The notes under the pieces: generated by a model | The model's database searches: none | Seen by the model: only the letters and a program-made list of their open reading frames with translations | What the model was told of the DNA's origin: nothing | From: Apiosordaria backusii | Lineage: Eukaryota > Ascomycota > Sordariomycetes > Sordariales > Lasiosphaeriaceae | Direction of reading: 5' to 3' | DNA length: 64,000 nt | Assembly: GCA_030549205.1 (NCBI GenBank) | Contig: JAUKTV010000001.1 | Span: 2,666,001-2,730,000, forward strand | Made by a program: the position numbers and the translations under genes | Shown here: one piece after another, positions 24,716 to 35,048 of the stretch | Position numbering within the stretch: position 1 is the stretch's first letter | How the letters are laid out: every line of letters begins with the position of its first letter

Positions 24716-25491
24716 TTATGACTTCTTCTTGAGCTCGCTGGAGAGCCAGTCGAGACCCTCGAACAGACCGTCACCGGAAGTGGCGCAAGTGGATTGGATG
24801 TACTGGACACAGAGTTAGGAGGCTGGTCATCGCAGAGATTACTAAGACAGAGAAAACATACCCAAACGCGTTGTCTCAAGCTGTGGAGGCCAAGCTTGTC
24901 TGTGATCTCAGCGACGCTCATGGCGTTCTACAAGCACGTCAGTAAATTTGGTCAGGCATGATTGGTTGGTTCTTGTTGCTTACAGGCAAATCCTGCTTGT
25001 TGGCGAAGACAAGGAGAAGAGCGTCCCGCAGCTCATCCTCGTTGAGCATGCGCTGGAGCTCTTCGCGAGCCTCGGGGATACGGTCACGATCGTTGGAGTC
25101 GACGACGAAAATGATACCCTGGGTGTTCTGGAAGTAATGTCTCCAGAGGGGGCGGATCTTGTCCTGTCCACCGACATCCCAGACGGTGAACTGAATGTTG
25201 GCATACTCGACAGTCTCGACGTTGAAGCCTGCGCAAGAAGAAAACAATGTCAGCTTCATGTTGTCATGGAATCGGACATGTTCGGAGATGCCCGACCGGG
25301 GAAGAGGGGGTGGATGGTGTAACCGTACCGATAGTGGGGATGGTGGTGACAACCTCACCAAGCTTGAGCTTGTAGAGAATGGTTGTCTTGCCGGCGGCAT
25401 CGAGACCGACCATGAGAATTCTCATTTCCTTCTTGTTGAAGACGAACAGGCCCTTCAACATGTCCTGGAGTTTGGAGGCTGCGAGACCCAT
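24716..25491 (-). CDS. arf1: ADP-ribosylation factor Arf1 (small GTPase)
   Basis: Predicted 186 aa from four exons: 25491-25329, 25228-24984, 24927-24862, 24802-24716 (introns 100, 56 and 59 bp). Gly2 (MGLAASK) fits N-myristoylation. G-motifs are complete: GLDAAGKT, the switch I IPTIGFNVE, WDVGGQDKIRPLW, NKQDLP, and CATSGDGLFEGLDWL at the end. Arf1 recruits COPI coat, clathrin adaptors and lipid-modifying enzymes to Golgi membranes; GEFs with Sec7 domains activate it. The sequence is near-identical to the eukaryotic consensus, so the class I Arf identity is very secure. It is divergent from the p24 cargo-receptor gene EMP24, which acts in the same COPI/COPII cycle. Compact exons with strong codon preference suggest high expression. 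Confidence 0.97.
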
Positions 25492-26656
25492 CTTGGCGGT
25501 GTTGGCTCACAAGGAGACTTTGGGTAATTGGGGTAGTAGTTGTTATCTGGAAAGAGTGTTGTGTAAGCAGATAAGCAGCAACAAGGCGCGTGATCAGATG
25601 CAGAGCTGAGAGGGTCGATGAGGTCGGGAGAGACGATGGCTGCGATACAAAGGAAGTCGGGAGGCAAAAGGTATAAAGCTGACTGATGGTCTGAGGACAG
25701 ATATGCGGAGCGTTCCAGAGTTCGAGTCGGGCGTCCAGGCTTCCAACCAACTGCTCGATGCCCCAGGTGCGTGCAAAGCGGAAGCGACTAGTTGTCGAGT
25801 GACGTGACGACAGCAGCGTCGAATTGGCCAGCAGCACGGGGATTCGATGGGCCAAGAGCCGCCGGGAGCAGTTGTCGTGATGATTGGAAGGCAGCGGGCG
25901 GCAGGCCGAGGCAGAAAGCCAATGCCACGATCGATGCACAGACAGACCAGTTGGGCGAGCTCTCCTTTTCTCTCTCTCTCTCTGAATAGGGTGAAGAAAA
26001 TGACTTACTATTCAAGGCTGTCCTCGAATATGGATGGAGATGGCGACGCGGTTGTTTACCGTCGCGATGGGTGCTGGCTACGATGCTATGATGGCGGTGT
26101 GGGAAGGGAAAGTCTTTGGGGGGAACGGTTTGGATTTTGAAAGTTGTTCTTGGGCTGGGCTGAGCCGGGCACGGGGCATGCAGCCAGTCCAGGGAACGCC
26201 AGTCCTCCACTGTCTTGCCCCTCTGGCAGCGCAGCCAGGGGACTTGGTTGCAAAGGGTTAGGGGCAGCGCACGGGCTCGCTACTCACTGGCAACCTTATC
26301 GCCAGCCCCTTTTAGGCACACCGTCGGCGGTACTCTCAAGGTACCCAGCCTCTGGAACAACATTGGACCGGAACTTGTTGCCTCTGGCTCCGATTTTTTT
26401 TTCACAAGCCAACCCTCAACCCTGGAGCGCAAGGGGCCTTGTCACTTGGGTGTCGGTTCAGCCTGCCAGGAGGAGCCACTCCACGCGGCCAGAATCGCCA
26501 AGGTGTCCCTTGAGACCAAGTCCCATCAGAAAGAAGCCAGCACCGCGAAAATCAAGGGTGAAGCTCTAGCCATTTGCGAGTCCTTCCACGTCATCACCAC
26601 CACCAAACGATTAACGATAACGGCACCGACGGCGAGACCTCCCGGCAATACACACA
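25492..26656. promoter_or_regulatory. divergent promoter region ARF1 / EMP24
   Basis: This 1.17 kb is shared by two early-secretory genes transcribed outward. A (CT)n stretch occurs near 25,969-25,982, a type of tract common in fungal promoters and leaders. Open frames inside have no recognisable motif. No gene is supported. Confidence 0.45.
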
Positions 26657-27336
26657 ATGTTTCTGCGCACGGCAGCCAAGCTGCTGCTCTCAGCCAGCGT
26701 GCTGGTGGGCTCGGCCATTGCACACAACATCCAGCTCCCTGCCCATGGACGCGAGTGCTTCCACGAGAACCTGCACCGCGAAGACAGGATGACGGTCACA
26801 TTCCAGGTTGGCGACAGGGAGTTTGGAAGCTCTGGCAATCTCGATATTGATTTCTGGGTAGGTCTTGGTTCTCAATGGGTATGTATATAGGGGTGGCTGG
26901 TAAACTAACTACCATCTTACAGATCACAAACCCTGCCGGCGGATTCGAAGTAAACGAAAAGTCCATCTCCAACGGCGACTTCTCGTTCGAGGCCAAGCAT
27001 GACGGCAAGTACCTGTACTGCTTCGGCAACGAGCACTGGGGCGCGCACTCCAAGGAGGTCTCGTTCAACGTCCACGGTATCGTCTACGTCTCCGAGGCCG
27101 ACGCCCCCCAGGATCCCCTCGAGGTCGAGGTGCGCAAGCTGTCAGAGATGCTGGAGCGGGTCAAGGATGAGCAGAGCTATATCGTTGTTCGTGAGCGCAC
27201 CCACCGTAACACGGCCGAGAGCACCAACAGCAGAGTCAAGTGGTGGAACTTGTTTGTTATTGGCATTGTCATTGGCGAGAGCGTCTTCCAGGTCTGGTGG
27301 CTCAGGAGGTTCTTTGAGGTCAAGCGGGTTGTTTAA
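26657..27336 (+). CDS. emp24: p24 family cargo receptor, Emp24/TMED2-like
   Basis: Predicted 204 aa from two exons (26657-26857 and 26923-27336; 65-bp intron). It has a signal peptide (residues 1-22, ending near AIAHNIQL), a lumenal GOLD domain with the paired cysteines of the family (HGRECFHENL and KYLYCFGNE), a short coiled coil, one membrane span at about 176-194 and the cytosolic tail RRFFEVKRVV. The FF and basic tail residues bind COPII and COPI coats; the closing FFEV(K/R)RVV matches the p24-beta branch (Emp24, TMED2). These proteins pack GPI-anchored and other cargo into ER-Golgi vesicles. The assignment to the beta branch rests mainly on the tail and is likely; p24 membership is certain. 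Confidence 0.92.
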
Positions 27337-27730
27337 ACAGGAGGCAAAGGGCTTTAGGGTTTGCATTACTCGAATAAATGCATATACACACCTATACTAC
27401 ACACGGGTTATCCATATTTTGGGCGCAGGATCTTGGAGGTGCGGAATACGAAAATGGATGCAGGGGTAATTTTGTCTTTGGATGTACTCATGAAGCAAGC
27501 AATGTTTGATGTAGGGGGATGGAGGGATGTATCATCAGTGTCTATTATGAAGCCATAGATGCTCTGTGTGAATGCGAATGTTACGATAATCGATGAATCT
27601 GCGGAGTACCATTTCGTTTCTTGGGACAGGGGCTGTTTCTTAAGGGTTACACAGAACCTGGTTAAGAGAACGCCACCTCTCCACACAACCAGACAGCGGT
27701 ATTTTATCCCAATCTTTGAGCAGTAATTCC

Positions 27731-27803
27731 GTGGCGTGGTAACATAACGGTTAATGTATTCCCAAGTTAGAGAGAAGATCCAGGTTCGACTCCTGGCCCG
27801 TCA
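27731..27803 (+). tRNA. degenerate tRNA-like sequence (probable pseudo-tRNA)
   Basis: A perfect T-arm is present: stem CCAGG (27780-27784), loop TTCGACT, stem CCTGG (27792-27796). It contains the polymerase III B-box GGTTCGACTCC. Upstream, ACAT (27742-27745) and ATGT (27754-27757) can form a D-stem around a loop containing GG. The anticodon stem and acceptor stem do not pair acceptably, so the anticodon cannot be assigned (TTCCCAA would suggest Gly-CCC; the spacing suggests GTT). A decayed tRNA or tRNA-derived element is the best reading. Confidence 0.4.
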
Positions 27804-27840
27804 TAAGAGCGGTGGCGTTACTCCTCTCCTCTTTTCTTCG

Positions 27841-27868
27841 TTTTTTTTTTTTTTTTTTTTTTTTTTTT
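27841..27868. repeat. 28-base T homopolymer
   Basis: An uninterrupted run of T lies about 38 bp after the tRNA-like sequence. It could act as a polymerase III terminator for that sequence, but is far longer than needed. Confidence 0.9.
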
Positions 27869-28116
27869 GACTTTGCTCCTGAGGCTCATCAATATCCAGG
27901 GAATATTTCTGGATACTACCATTCACGGTGTGTGTTATCAAGACGTACGTTTAGGTGTATTTCCAGTTCAAATACAACAATCCCTTCCATCTACTTCATC
28001 TAGAAACACATCTTTGCATCATGCTATTCATTTAGTCAAGTCACCCAATTATATACCCTCAACGCCAGATATCAACCCATATATAAACTTAGGAAACCGC
28101 CCCTTACACCTGGTGC

Positions 28117-30750
28117 TTAAGCAGAAGGATCAACCTCCACAAAAACCTCATCCTCCTCTCTTCTATGCTCCTCCACCGGCAGCTCCACCTCCTTAACCGG
28201 ATGCAGCAGCATCGGCGGTAGACACATCCTCCCCTCCCCACCCCTCATCCCCCCGGGCGTCTTTTCATCCTTTGTCCCTGTCATATCCACCTCTAGCTCA
28301 AACTGCTCGCCGCCGTCATTATTCACCTTGAGTCCCATCCACCGCCTGTATAAGTTCGCAGAGAATCCCGCGTTGTAAAACCAGGTCAGCCCTCTCATGT
28401 TGTGCTCTTTATCACCATAGACAGAGGTGCGGCCGCCACCAGAGGCGCCGTTGCGGCCCCCGTTTAGGATGCGAGCCATGTAGTCAGCCGGCCAGGCGCG
28501 GTCGACAAAGATGGGGTGGGGCGCGTAGACGGCTTTGAGGCCGTGGTGGAGGGCGACGGTGGCGGGCCACATCTCGGGGAAGGCGTGGTGCTTCTTGAAG
28601 GCGGTTTCCCTGTGCATGAGGAGCAACAGCCGGCGGGACATGCGGGAGGCGGTGATGATCTGGGCTCTTCTTGGGGGGAGCCCAGATTTGGTGTTGTACC
28701 CCGTGATATCGCTGGCAAGCTTCCAGCTTGTGCCCTCTGGGTCAAAGATGGGGGACAAGGTGATGAGATCGGGTTCTTCGCCAACGCCCCAGGTGTATTT
28801 ATCCCTCTCGTACGAAGTAGGCGGGGCGGGGTCGTTTTCGTGCTCGAACCAATCTTTGGGGTCTTCGGGCCGGAGAGGCCCCCAGATGGAGGTTTCGATT
28901 GTGGGGGGTTTGGCAGGGGAGGCGGGGGAAGGGGGTTTGACGGAACCGGGGAGTTTATCCCACATGTTATCTGCGGTTACTGTCCCGTGCTCGGTTTGCA
29001 CGCGGGCCATTTGCTTGAAGTCTTCCCACGAGCCGTGAACATAAGGCATGTAGAACCGGCCGTTGCGCTCCCAGAGGCCCTTGCGGGGTTGGGATTTGGA
29101 CCAGGATTCGAGCTTGGTGAGGAGGTCGTAGTAGTGGCCTGTGTAGCGGATGTCCATCTCCCACTGCCAAAAGTATTCGTATTCGGGGTGGTTATAGGCA
29201 AAGTGCTGCATGGCCATTTGGAGGCCGCGGTAGGACCCGTGGATGGGGAGGTCGGGGCCGCGGGTGAAGAGGTCGACGATGCCTTGGTAGACGGCGAGCA
29301 TTTGGGTTTGGGACCAGAGAGTGGCGATGCCGCGGAACTCTTGGGGGACGGTCTCGTTGATGCGGGCGCGGTAGGCGTCGTCGTCGGCCCAGACGGGGTT
29401 GCGGGCGTCGTTGCGAACTTGGACGAGGAGGTGGACGTCGTACCGGCCGCCTGAGGCGAGAGAGAGCTCGGAGATGAGGGCGCGGAGATTGAGGATATCT
29501 TCTTCCTTCCACTGGAACTCGTCCCAGCAGCGGAGGACCACAGCGGTACGGGGCAGGTCGCCCTGCGGCTTTTCCTCAGTGGGCTTCTCTTCTTCAGCTG
29601 CGGTTTCTTCCTGTCCGGCCTCTGTAGGCTTGACATCCTTGACCTTAGGAGTCTTCTCATCACGGGCAGCGAGACGAGAACCACCCCCAATCCCATCCCC
29701 AATATAAAACCCACTCGGAGCAGCCTTCTTCTTCACGAAAGGCTTATACCTCCCAGCATTAGCCTCATAACACCGTCTCTGCGCATCCGCCCAGTCCACC
29801 TTCCGAAAGTCCACCTCTTGCCCAGCCCCCCAAACATCCTTCGCCCCCTCCCGTTCCCCATGCTCACCCACCCCAAGACCCCCCTTCTTAATCGAATACC
29901 CATACCCATAAGGCCCATACCTCCCAAACCGATCAAAGCAGATATCCTCCGGCAACCCAAGCAACTCATAGCTCCCCAAAATATTATCCGGGAACCCATC
30001 CGGCCTCCCCTCCAAATACCTCACCCCAGGCACCTTCAGCTGTCTCCCCTTATCCAGCCAGCACTCCTTGATCCCCTCCCTCGGCAAGGCAGAACCAGTA
30101 TGTTCCGCAAAGGGCCTACTCTTCGGCACTGCCCCCTTGCTGCCCTCTTGTTGCCTCGTAGCATTGTACGCCCCCTCATCCCCCAACCTCGGATACTGCG
30201 GCGTGTTCCCCTCCAATTTCACCAAATTCCTCACCCCGCCGTAGTACCTAGTCAGGAAATCAAACTGCTCCCACATCGGCGGGACGGGCTTCTTGATCAC
30301 CTCCGTTTTTCCATCTGCTATCCTTTTGTTTTCTAATTGGCTTGCTCGGATGAGCCCAAAGATGAAAATCACGATGGTGGACATCATCAGGATGCACAGC
30401 CATCGGATTACTTTATTTGGTAGGCGGTAGAGGAAGCGGCGGACTGGTCGCCGGGGAGGCGGAGATGGAGGTTTTTTCTTGGGCAGCATGGTTGAGGAGG
30501 AGGTGCGGCGGGAGCTACCTGGTGAGGAGGAGGAGCCGGGGGAGGAGTAGTCGCTGTCGTCGTCGGCTTCTGAGCCGGAAGAGAACTCGGAGTCGGAGTA
30601 GCGCTCTTTGGTTGGGGAGCGGAGGGGCTGTGAAGAAGGTCGGTGGTTGTGGTTGTTTTTTGAGGAGGAGGAAGGAGGGACTTCTTTGTATAGAGGGAGC
30701 TTGGGGTCCCCTCGTGGGCGGAGAGGGTTGAGACTGGAAAAGAGCCCCAT
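28117..30750 (-). CDS. DUF3405-family type II membrane protein
   Basis: A single-exon gene of 877 aa. Residues 1-105 are Ser/Pro-rich and disordered. One membrane span at about 114-135 (CILMMSTIVIFIFGLIRA) follows basic residues, giving a cytosolic N-terminus and a lumenal body. The body has segments I associate with the fungal DUF3405 family, such as AVVLRCWDEFQW, the ATLWSQTQMLAVYQGI stretch, EYFWQWEMDIRYTGHYYDLL and MLLHP near the end. The type II layout and the acidic DIR motif resemble Golgi glycosyltransferases, but the activity is not established and I do not claim it. Residues 355-390 (DEKTPKVKDVKPTEAGQEE) form an acidic, low-complexity insert. The gene is convergent with EMP24 and divergent from the BiP gene. 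No intron is needed. Confidence 0.8.
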   Translation of the reverse strand: MGLFSSLNPLRPRGDPKLPLYKEVPPSSSSKNNHNHRPSSQPLRSPTKERYSDSEFSSGSEADDDSDYSSPGSSSSPGSSRRTSSSTMLPKKKPPSPPPRRPVRRFLYRLPNKVIRWLCILMMSTIVIFIFGLIRASQLENKRIADGKTEVIKKPVPPMWEQFDFLTRYYGGVRNLVKLEGNTPQYPRLGDEGAYNATRQQEGSKGAVPKSRPFAEHTGSALPREGIKECWLDKGRQLKVPGVRYLEGRPDGFPDNILGSYELLGLPEDICFDRFGRYGPYGYGYSIKKGGLGVGEHGEREGAKDVWGAGQEVDFRKVDWADAQRRCYEANAGRYKPFVKKKAAPSGFYIGDGIGGGSRLAARDEKTPKVKDVKPTEAGQEETAAEEEKPTEEKPQGDLPRTAVVLRCWDEFQWKEEDILNLRALISELSLASGGRYDVHLLVQVRNDARNPVWADDDAYRARINETVPQEFRGIATLWSQTQMLAVYQGIVDLFTRGPDLPIHGSYRGLQMAMQHFAYNHPEYEYFWQWEMDIRYTGHYYDLLTKLESWSKSQPRKGLWERNGRFYMPYVHGSWEDFKQMARVQTEHGTVTADNMWDKLPGSVKPPSPASPAKPPTIETSIWGPLRPEDPKDWFEHENDPAPPTSYERDKYTWGVGEEPDLITLSPIFDPEGTSWKLASDITGYNTKSGLPPRRAQIITASRMSRRLLLLMHRETAFKKHHAFPEMWPATVALHHGLKAVYAPHPIFVDRAWPADYMARILNGGRNGASGGGRTSVYGDKEHNMRGLTWFYNAGFSANLYRRWMGLKVNNDGGEQFELEVDMTGTKDEKTPGGMRGGEGRMCLPPMLLHPVKEVELPVEEHRREEDEVFVEVDPSA

Positions 30751-32676
30751 TTTGGTGGACGGGGGTGGGTGGGTAGGTTTGGGACTGCAGGCAACGATGG
30801 GATTAGTGAGGGTTCGACGACGAGGAGGGTGGTATGAGTTTTTACCAGACTGTGGGGACGACTACCAGAGTCTAGAGCAGTCCCTCAATGGCAACTTGTG
30901 AGCATGCGCAGGTATCACCATACACCTCTTTGAGTGTAGGTATAACACAAACCAACAAACAAAAGTGTAGAGCTTTAATGTTGGGCGTTGTTGATCCTGC
31001 CCGATAAGATATCTATCTTGTCAAAAAGTCAACAATGGACAATTGACAGACTGACTCGAGAGGTGAATCTCAGTCAAAAAGGCAACTGAACCCGTTCCGG
31101 GAAATCGTGAAATCCGGAACTATGTACAACCAACAGTGTTGTGCATAAGCACAGTGTATTTTGGGAAGCTGCAGGATGCCTTAAACAACAACTGACTGTC
31201 ATGGCGGGTGGTGTTGTGACCCCCGCACTGATTGGACCATCTGGAGATGTTTGTGAGCATTGCGCGTTGCTCAGCAACGGTGCTTGGACAGGGGTTTGAA
31301 TCTTGGTTTTCGTGGGGTAAGCGCCGGCCAAGTCGGCTTGGCTGTGCTGTGTTGGTTTGAACTGACATCACCAAGAGGGAAGCGTGAAAGCATTTGCATT
31401 TTGAGATATTGCAAACTTTTGGCCAGTTATTAGGCTGGTATTCAACATGGCATCCCGAGACAATTCGGCTCCAAGGTGCTGGGAGCTGTGCATTCCAGAG
31501 CCCGTGGCATTGTGGAATCTGGAGAGAACACGCTGTTCACATCATCACCGTGACTCATGGACAAAACGATAGTTTCAGCTCAAGATTTGCTGGCAAGGCA
31601 GTGTGGTGAAGATAAGATGAAAAAATGAGATGGAAGCTGTTTGTAGCTCGTATTTTTTGCAATCTGTCTTTTTCGTATTGTTAAGAGTCATTCATGGTGT
31701 GAGCTGGCCGGCGGCTAGGATGGGCATGTCGCCAGTGTGGGTTTGAGCCAATGTTCATCAAAGCTCGATATCAGGGTTCATTGTGATGATCATGTCTCGA
31801 AAACTGAGATCTGTCTTTTTCAAAAAGTGAAAGAGTCATCTGTAGAATGTTCATGTGTGTGTTGGCCCGGGCTGAGGCGGTTTGAGGATGCGGCAAAGCA
31901 GATGAGGAAGATAAGTCCGAGGCGTGCACTTGAGCTTGGAAGACCAAAATTTTGAGATTCTGAGAATTGAAATCACAATTGAAGTTGTTAGAATGCTTGA
32001 AACACTGTGATTGTGCTGCTGGGTGTGAACGAAGCTGTCAGTGCTCATAAACTGAGCCAGCTAATTCAGGGGTAATTGCCCGTTATCAATGGTAGCCATA
32101 AATGGATCTGTCGAAGCTCTACCCAGAGTTCCCATCAATCTGATAACCATAATTAAACTGCAAATACCGAGCTAAGCCTTGCACTGAAATCTTTACCCCC
32201 GGTCCACCCACACTTCTGGGTCCGAATTGCAGTGCTTCGGATCTAACCTCGACCCACGGGGCTAGGTTCATGGTTTCAGACCCCGAATCTCGACACGTGT
32301 GACTCTTTTCCATCTTTGTCCTTCAACTGAGTGAGAATCTGTCCTGTACAGAGTTCTGGCCGAGTCCAGCGTCTTCTGGAGGGGCCAGTGGTCAGGCCTA
32401 AGATCTGGTTATACCTGAGATCTACCAAGCTGTGCCATCTTCAAATTGATATGGACAGACTGTCCTAAGCCACGACTGAGCTGAACTATTTTGTTATAAC
32501 ACCCTCAAACCTCAGGCTTTTGCTTCTCAGCATCATACTCATCTATATTACTTTCACAAGTCTTCATTGGGTACCTAACCACAGCGTTTCAAGTCGATTA
32601 TCTTATAGTCAGAGACTATCGCCACGGAAAACAACGCTCATTCCATCCAGACAACAACAGAAACAACCTCACAACC
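30751..32676. promoter_or_regulatory. 1.9 kb divergent region DUF3405 / BiP
   Basis: This spacer separates two outward-facing genes. An E-box-like palindrome, ACACGTGT, lies near 32,293, about 380 bp before the BiP start; related ACGTG cores occur in unfolded-protein-response elements, but the match is not specific. No gene is supported; short frames on both strands lack motifs. Confidence 0.4.
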
Positions 32677-35048
32677 ATGTTCCTCCGCCGAACCCGCAAA
32701 AAGACCCCCCTCAAACCCCCCCACCTCCGCCCTCCCCCCAACCGGCACTCCTACCACAAACTTCCCCTCTACCTCACCCTCACCCTCTGCCTTCTAGCCC
32801 TCTTAATCTTCCCCCTGGCCATCCTCCCCGTAGCTTCCGCCCAATCCGTCCCTACCGATACCGAACCCGCCCCAGGGGAGCCGATAATCGGCATCGACCT
32901 CGGCACCACCTACTCCTGCGTTGGCGTCATGAAAGACGGCAAAGTAGAAATCATCGCCAACGACCAAGGGCACCGCATCACACCGTCTTATGTCGGGTGG
33001 ACAAAAGAAGGCGAGAGGGTGGTGGGCGACGCGGCCAAGAATCAGTTTGTGGGGAATGTGAGGAATACCGTGTTTGACATCAAGCGGCTGATTGGGCGGT
33101 CGTGGGCGGATAAGGGGGTGCAGGAGGATGTCAAACATATGCCTTTTGCTGTGGTGAAGAGTGGTACGACGGGGGCCCGGTGGTGGAGGTTGATGTTGAT
33201 GGGAGGGGGGAAATGAAGAGGTTTAGTCCCGAGGAGATTAGCGCGATGGTGCTGGGGAAGATGAAGGAGGTTGCGGAGGGGTATTTGGGGGAGCCGTAAG
33301 TCTTTTCTCTCGCTTCTGGTGAAAAATGGTTGCTGATGCCAGGTTGTTAGTGTCAAGCATGCTGTGGTTACTGTACCAGCCTACTTCAACGACAAACAGC
33401 GCCAAGCAACCAAGGACGCCGGCCTCATCGCCGGCCTCAACATCGTCCGCGTTGTCAACGAGCCTACCGCTGCCGCTCTCGCCTACGGCATCGACAAGCT
33501 TGATGGCGAGAGGACAATTCTTGTGTATGACCTCGGCGGTGGCACGTTTGACGTCTCGTTGCTCAACCTCGAGGATGGGGTATTTGAAGTGTTGGCCACG
33601 GCCGGGAACACGAGGCTGGGTGGTGAGGACTTTGACAACAAAATCATCAAGCACCTCGCTAGTCAGTTCTCCAAGACGAATGACGGGGTTGATGTGACGA
33701 GTGATGTCAAAGCCATGGGGAAACTCAAGAGGGAGGCCGAAAAGGCGAAGAGGACGCTGAGTTCGCAGATGAGCGCGAGGGTCGAGATCGAAGGGCTGCA
33801 CAAAGGGTTGGATTTTGAGTATACTCTCACCAGGGCAAAGTTTGAGGAGTTGAATATGGTCATGTTTAAGAAGACGCTGAAGACGGTGGAACAAGTGCTG
33901 AAGGATGCAAAGGTCGATAAAAAGGATGTGTCGGATATTGTGATGGTGGGAGGGTCGACGAGAATCCCAAAGATTCGGGAGTTGGTGGAGGGGTATTTCG
34001 GGAAGAAGGTTAGCCAGGGTATCAACCCGGATGAGGCTGTTGCTCATGGGGCTGCGTTGCAGGCTGGGGTGAGTTTCTGTTATTCAGTGATTTAGAGGTT
34101 GAGATGCTAACGATTGTGCTTTAGATTATCGCCGGCGATGAGACCATGCACAGGATTGGTCTCTTGGATATCAACCCTCTCACACTTGGTATTGAGACCA
34201 CAGGAGGAGTCATGGTAGGTGCCATTGACCAGCCAGACACCTGTTCCAGGAGCTGACATAGCAGTAGACCAAGTTGATCCCGCGCAACAGTCTGATACCT
34301 ACAGTAAGTTCCCAAACACTAGACCATGCAACAAACATTACTAACTAATTGTTCTCAGCGCAAATCCCAAATCTTCTCAACCGCAGCGGATAACCAACCC
34401 GTGGTCCAAATCAAAGTCTACGAAGGCGAACGCGCTCTCACCAAAGACAACAACCTCCTGGGCAAGTTCGAGCTTACTGGCATCCCCCCTGCGCCAAGAG
34501 GTGTCCCACAGATTGAAGTCTCATTTACCGTCGACGTCAATGGTATCCTGGAGGTAACAGCACATGATAAGGGCACCGGCAAACAGGAGACCATCACGAT
34601 TACGAACGATAAGGGACGTCTGTCTGTGGAGGAAATCGAGCGTATGATTATGGAGGCTGAGGAGTATGCTGAAAAAGATAAGGAAATTCGCGAGCGGATT
34701 GAGGCGAGGAACAGTCTTGAGAACTACGCTTTCAGCCTCAAGAATCAAGTGAGTGATGAGAAAGGGATGGGTGGTAAGATTGATGGGGACGATAAGGACA
34801 CTGTGAGTTGTGCCCCCTCGAATTGCCTGTATTGGATGCTGACGCCTTGGACCCAGATTATGGATGCCGTGAATGAGGCGATGAGTTGGTTGGAGAAAAA
34901 TGCCGCGACGGCAACAGCAGAAGACTTCGAGGAACAGAAGGAGAGGTTGTCGAACGTGGCCTACCCGATTACCAGCAAGCTGTACACCGAGTCTAATGGT
35001 GGAAGTGCCGGGAACGATGACGAGCCTGATATCCATGATGAGCTGTAA
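32677..35048 (+). CDS. kar2: ER-lumenal Hsp70, BiP/Kar2, with HDEL tail and a one-base frameshift
   Basis: About 699 aa from six exons once a missing base is allowed for: 32677-33295, 33351-34068, 34125-34214, 34268-34303, 34359-34802, 34857-35048. A hydrophobic signal segment (about 29-53) follows an unusual Arg/Pro-rich start. The ATPase domain has IIGIDLGTTYSC, ILVYDLGGGTFDVSLL and IVMVGGSTRIPK; the linker and substrate domain carry KSQIFSTAADNQP and LTGIPPAPRGVPQIEV. The C-terminus is HDEL, the ER retrieval signal read by Erd2 (also in this window). BiP folds and translocates secretory proteins and senses stress with Ire1. At the G5 run 33171-33175 the frame breaks; one extra G would restore TTGGPVVEVDVDG. 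As written, translation stops at 33,216, which would delete most of the protein. Confidence 0.92.

Larger units (their letters stand above)
27337..28116. other. convergent intergenic region EMP24 / DUF3405 gene
   Basis: This 0.78 kb between two gene 3' ends contains a degenerate tRNA-like sequence at about 27,731-27,803 followed by a 28-base T run. Nothing else is supported. Confidence 0.5.

Noticed and set aside
28516..29454. 312-codon plus-strand frame over the DUF3405 gene
   Set aside because: It lies opposite a well-supported gene and its Gly/Val/Asp-rich composition reflects the complement of codon bias.
31260..31310. second tRNA-like T-arm (GGTTTGAATC) on the plus strand
   Set aside because: The flanking bases do not form the T-stem and no D-arm or acceptor is present.
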